A stretch of DNA of 8,981 nucleotides, taken from NCBI GenBank assembly GCA_036380435.1, contig DASVES010000132.1, forward strand, positions 1-8,981, written 5' to 3'. The notes under the pieces were generated by a model, which worked only from the letters and a program-made list of their open reading frames with translations, was not told the origin of the DNA and ran no database searches. Source of the stretch: DASQDT01 sp036380435 (GTDB lineage Bacteria > Acidobacteriota > Blastocatellia > Pyrinomonadales > Pyrinomonadaceae). The translations under genes were made by a program, and so were the position numbers. This document shows positions 6,459 through 8,981 of the stretch, piece after piece; the first letter of the stretch is position 1; every line of letters begins with the position of its first letter.

Positions 6459-8248
6459 TCGGGCTTCTCCTGAAGCCAGCGCGGCAACTCCTTCGACTCG
6501 CCGAGCACGCGCGTGGGCAGACTCCGTTGGAGCCGTTGGAAGCGCTCGACCCACTGCGGCCCGGCGGACTGAACCGACTCCCTGACGTACTGCTCGCGCG
6601 GGAGCGCGAGGAAGAGGCGGGTCGGGATGTCTAACTTCTCGCAGACCTCGTGGAAGATGATGTCGCCGCCGCTCGCGCCGCCGCTGAGGCCGTAGGCGAC
6701 GCCGCCCGCCAACTCCTGCTCGCGCAGCACCGTCTCCATGATTTTTTGTCGCGCCACCTCTTCCTGGTCCGGCGGGAAGCGCGGCTGCGCGCGGTCTGGC
6801 GTGTCGATCATGTGGCCGGTGAAAAGGAGCACCCGCGTCGGGCCGGCGGGCGCGGGTGGTGACGCGCTGTCGCCGCCGGCGGGCGCGGGGGCGAGCACCG
6901 CCAGAGCTGCCGCGACTTTCTCCTGAAGCAGGCCGAGTTCCTGATAAAGCCCGAGCTGGCCGCGTATGGCGGCCACGACCAGGGCCGGCGCGCCGGCGAG
7001 CGCCCGCTGGTAGGCGTTCGTGACCCTGCTCGGTTTCCGCGAGGTGAGGAAGCACAGGTCGGCCTCGCTGATCTGCGCCCAGATGTCGGTCGTCTGCTCC
7101 CTCTTGAGACGTTCGGCCGCGGCCTTCAGAGAGAGTTCGACCGCCGCCGAGAGCTTTTCGGCCCGCTTCTTCCGCGCCGACAGCTCGCGCTCGGACTCGT
7201 CGTCCTCTTCAAACCTCTCCGCCCACACCTCGGGCAACGATTTTGCCAACTCGGTCTGGACGGTCAACATCGCCAGCGCATTGAGTCCCGAATAGAAATG
7301 ATTGAGGTCTTCATCGAAGGCCCCTTCGTAGCCTTCAAGCGACTCGTCCAGATAGGCCGACTGCAACGCCAGCCGCTGCCGCTCCGGCAACGACGACGCC
7401 TGTTCCCAATCGTTCGTCCAGAGGGCCTTGGCGTTACGGCCCAGCAGCGAATGCGCCTCGGCCCGGTCGTTACTGTCGAGACCTCTGCGGCTGAGGACGC
7501 GCTTCAACGCCTGATCGGAGCGCACCAGATCGCCGAGGCGTTGATAGATGGTGCCGAGCAGCGTGTTGGCCTCCAGATCGGACAGGTCGAGCTGGCGGAC
7601 GGCCTCCCACGTCGCGCGCGCGCCCTCGAACGCCTTCAGGCTGTACTGCGCGCGCCCGACGAGGCGCAGCCCCTCGCTCTCCCACTCGAACCCTCGTGCT
7701 TCGACTCCGAGCAGTTCGAGGTCGCCGAGTTGCCGGTCGGCCGCGGCGCGCTCGACCTCCTCGCGGAAGTCCGGCGGGACGGCGAGGAAGTGCGAGCGGT
7801 CTTGCGCCTCAAGGCTCGGCAGAGACCTGAAGACGGGGCTGTCCTGCTCCTCGGAGTTCTTAGTCTGCCGCAGCGCCGCGACGAGCAGCGGGAGGCTGGC
7901 GGCGGGGTTCGCCCGGTCGTAGGTGAAATAGCGGTCGGTCTGCAAGTCGAAGGGGAAGCGGTCGGTGTCGCTGCGCAGCAGGAAGGTGCGCTTGTCGCGC
8001 AGGGCGTGGCGGATGCCGAGTTCGTAGAAGACGTTGGCGTTGTGAATCGAGAGGTCGGCGACGACGAGGTCGGCGGTCAGCAGGCGCTGGAACATGTCGA
8101 TGCGGATGTTGCCCGCCCGCAGGATGTCGATGGTGGTGCCGCCGGTGAAGCCGGCCTCGCGCAGCGCCGGGGCGATCAACTCCCGCTCGACGGCGTCGAA
8201 GTCGATGTCGTTTTTGACGCCGAAGGGGCGGACGATGAAGGCGCGCAT
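6260..8248 (-). CDS. DRHyd/TIR-like - TPR (DUF4071-like) - SLOG-like multidomain protein
   Basis: This 662-residue protein has no signal peptide or membrane segment, so it is probably cytosolic. Residues 1-125 look like a nucleoside 2-deoxyribosyltransferase/TIR-like Rossmannoid domain. It has MRAFIVRPFG, then GNIRIDMF, TADLVVADLS (Asp65) and NANVFYELG (Asn72, Glu76), where Glu76 is the likely catalytic or base-contacting residue of the fold. Residues about 150-450 are helical and TPR-like, and the part around 'NAYQRALAG' recalls DUF4071, the TRAFs-binding region of animal ASK/MAP3K5. A Pro/Ala/Gly linker (about 452-470) precedes a C-terminal SLOG-like domain with VLLFTGHMIDTP, SGGASGGD (to Asp529) and LIALWDGKTGDGLGGT, the pattern of nucleotide-binding SLOG proteins. 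It lies 9 bases after the patatin gene and is surely co-transcribed with it. I infer a sensor or signalling partner for the phospholipase. The C-terminus ends at the junction with the RHS gene and may have lost a few residues. Domain names are from memory of these families; the function is unproven. Confidence 0.85.
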   Translation of the reverse strand: MRAFIVRPFGVKNDIDFDAVERELIAPALREAGFTGGTTIDILRAGNIRIDMFQRLLTADLVVADLSIHNANVFYELGIRHALRDKRTFLLRSDTDRFPFDLQTDRYFTYDRANPAASLPLLVAALRQTKNSEEQDSPVFRSLPSLEAQDRSHFLAVPPDFREEVERAAADRQLGDLELLGVEARGFEWESEGLRLVGRAQYSLKAFEGARATWEAVRQLDLSDLEANTLLGTIYQRLGDLVRSDQALKRVLSRRGLDSNDRAEAHSLLGRNAKALWTNDWEQASSLPERQRLALQSAYLDESLEGYEGAFDEDLNHFYSGLNALAMLTVQTELAKSLPEVWAERFEEDDESERELSARKKRAEKLSAAVELSLKAAAERLKREQTTDIWAQISEADLCFLTSRKPSRVTNAYQRALAGAPALVVAAIRGQLGLYQELGLLQEKVAAALAVLAPAPAGGDSASPPAPAGPTRVLLFTGHMIDTPDRAQPRFPPDQEEVARQKIMETVLREQELAGGVAYGLSGGASGGDIIFHEVCEKLDIPTRLFLALPREQYVRESVQSAGPQWVERFQRLQRSLPTRVLGESKELPRWLQEKPDYNIWQRNNLWMLHNALAAGGDNVTLIALWDGKTGDGLGGTRDMVQSADERGAKTIILDTNTIFGT

Positions 8249-8254
8249 GAGTTG

Positions 8255-8259
8255 TCCTC
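8255..8259 (-). promoter_or_regulatory. Ribosome binding site overlapping the patatin stop codon
   Basis: On the minus strand the bases read TGAGGACAACTCATG: the patatin stop TGA (8260-8258) overlaps a GAGGA ribosome binding site (8259-8255), with 6 bases to the ATG at 8248. This fixes the start of the second gene and suggests that its translation is coupled to that of the phospholipase. Confidence 0.75.
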
Positions 8260-8981
8260 ACTTTCCGACGAACGGGCCGAAGTGGTCGATGCTGACCTCC
8301 TGCGCGAGACGCCGGCCGATGCGGCTGAGGTCGTCCATGTGAGCGACCGAGTCGAGCTGCGCGACGCTCGAAGGGTCGATGTCGCCGAGGCCGCGCGCCG
8401 AGAGCCACGGCTTGGACAGCTCCGCGTTGTAGCGCGCGTAGAGGAACTGCCGCCCCAAATCTTGTGAGAGCGGAATCATGTTCCCCGCCTCGTCGCGCGG
8501 GATCATGTCGCCCAGCTCGCTGTCGATCTCGTCGCAGCGGCCCAGCTCGCGGTCGAACGCGCCGGCGTGGACGCAACGGCCGATGACACGGCAGTTGATG
8601 TCCTGATCGACCTGCGCGCCGTACATCAGCGCGGCGGGGAAGTTGATGAGGTTGGAGAAGGCGTTCTTGCCCCCGCCGTGAACTTCGGCGTCCACCTTCG
8701 GCGCGGCGCCGGTGCCGACGGAGACGACGAGCAGGTTCCGCTCGCCGGTCTGCCAGCCCAGACGGTAGGCGGGATGCGTCGCCATGCGCATCAGCAGGAA
8801 GGCCGGGTTGTTGTAGGGCGTCAAGCCCCCGTCCTCGAAGATGAACGCCTTCGAGGGGTCTTCGGAGTCCCACTGCACGACTTCGGGCGGGAAGAAGACG
8901 GGCGCGGCGGTCGAGGCGCGCACGAGCTGCCAGAGCGGAATTTTCGTATTGCGGTCGGGGCGGTCGGCGGCGTTGTACTTG
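8258..8981 (-). CDS. Patatin-like phospholipase, C-terminal 240 residues (5' end outside window)
   Basis: The open frame enters from the right edge (first whole codon at 8980-8978) and ends with TGA at 8260-8258. Patatins are lipid acyl hydrolases with a Ser-Asp dyad. The catalytic Asp is visible in FEDGGLTPYNNPA (GAC at 8833-8831), preceded by IPLWQLVRASTAAPVFFPPE and followed by LLVVSVGTG, the usual order around the second half of the patatin fold. The oxyanion loop and the GxSxG serine motif must lie beyond the edge, so activity cannot be confirmed. The tail (CRVIGRCV, then QLDSVAHMDDLSRIGRRLA) matches a common bacterial patatin subfamily. No GTG or ATG near the edge should be taken as the start, because the conserved sequence continues upstream of GTG 8923. 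Cytosolic patatins serve as membrane-degrading effectors in some anti-phage systems such as CBASS, but no CD-NTase is visible here. The next gene is coupled to it by an overlapping ribosome binding site. Confidence 0.93.
   Translation of the reverse strand, partial: KYNAADRPDRNTKIPLWQLVRASTAAPVFFPPEVVQWDSEDPSKAFIFEDGGLTPYNNPAFLLMRMATHPAYRLGWQTGERNLLVVSVGTGAAPKVDAEVHGGGKNAFSNLINFPAALMYGAQVDQDINCRVIGRCVHAGAFDRELGRCDEIDSELGDMIPRDEAGNMIPLSQDLGRQFLYARYNAELSKPWLSARGLGDIDPSSVAQLDSVAHMDDLSRIGRRLAQEVSIDHFGPFVGK

Noticed and set aside
6012..7055. A 347-codon minus-strand frame spanning the junction
   Set aside because: It is a different frame of the same strand as the SLOG-domain gene, rich in Arg/Ala/Gly, and its product has no domain.
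7298..8467. A 389-codon open frame on the + strand
   Set aside because: It lies wholly antisense to the multidomain gene and the patatin end. Its product is a Val/Glu/Arg-rich chain with no motif, as expected of a high-GC shadow frame.

Overview
The window is high-GC (by eye well above 60%), with densely packed genes and long open frames on the antisense strand. The large + strand gene belongs to a style of RHS/YD-repeat protein that I associate with Acidobacteriota of the class Blastocatellia. It carries a GGCGCAGG cysteine motif and a late 'FTSYERD...RRFNRF..RFDQP' segment. The taxonomic guess is inference from protein style; no rRNA or marker gene is present.

Layout. Bases 1-120 are the last 39 codons of an unidentified + strand gene. 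They are followed by five tandem copies of a GCAGTRA heptamer (124-158) and a strong GC-rich terminator hairpin (167-201). Bases 204-659 hold no convincing gene. This stretch starts AT-rich, contains a perfect TTGACA hexamer at 274-279, and then carries several short perfect inverted repeats (about 281-566), so it may be a structured 5' leader. From 660 a very large + strand gene encodes a secreted protein. Its order is signal peptide, propeptide, S8 subtilase with intact Asp/His/Ser and oxyanion Asn, Gly-Asn linker, then about 1,280 residues of RHS/YD-repeat shell.

The RHS homology stops abruptly at about 6260, inside the conserved end of the shell. From there the + strand frame runs 65 codons antisense through the gene coming from the other direction and stops at 6458. 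This looks like a recombination (or assembly) junction that removed the RHS core end and any C-terminal toxin.

Bases 6260-8981 are a minus-strand operon. The promoter-proximal gene, cut by the right window edge, is a patatin-like phospholipase. Nine bases after its stop begins a 662-residue protein with an N-terminal nucleoside-deoxyribosyltransferase-like (DRHyd/TIR-like) Rossmannoid domain, a helical TPR/DUF4071-like middle, and a C-terminal SLOG-like Rossmannoid domain. Patatins are recurrent membrane-attacking effectors in bacterial immune systems, and DRHyd, TPR and SLOG modules are recurrent sensor or signalling parts of such systems. The pair is therefore a candidate two-component nucleotide-sensing conflict system lodged next to, or inside, a broken RHS locus. 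The domain calls come from motif recognition by eye, and the immune role is inference.
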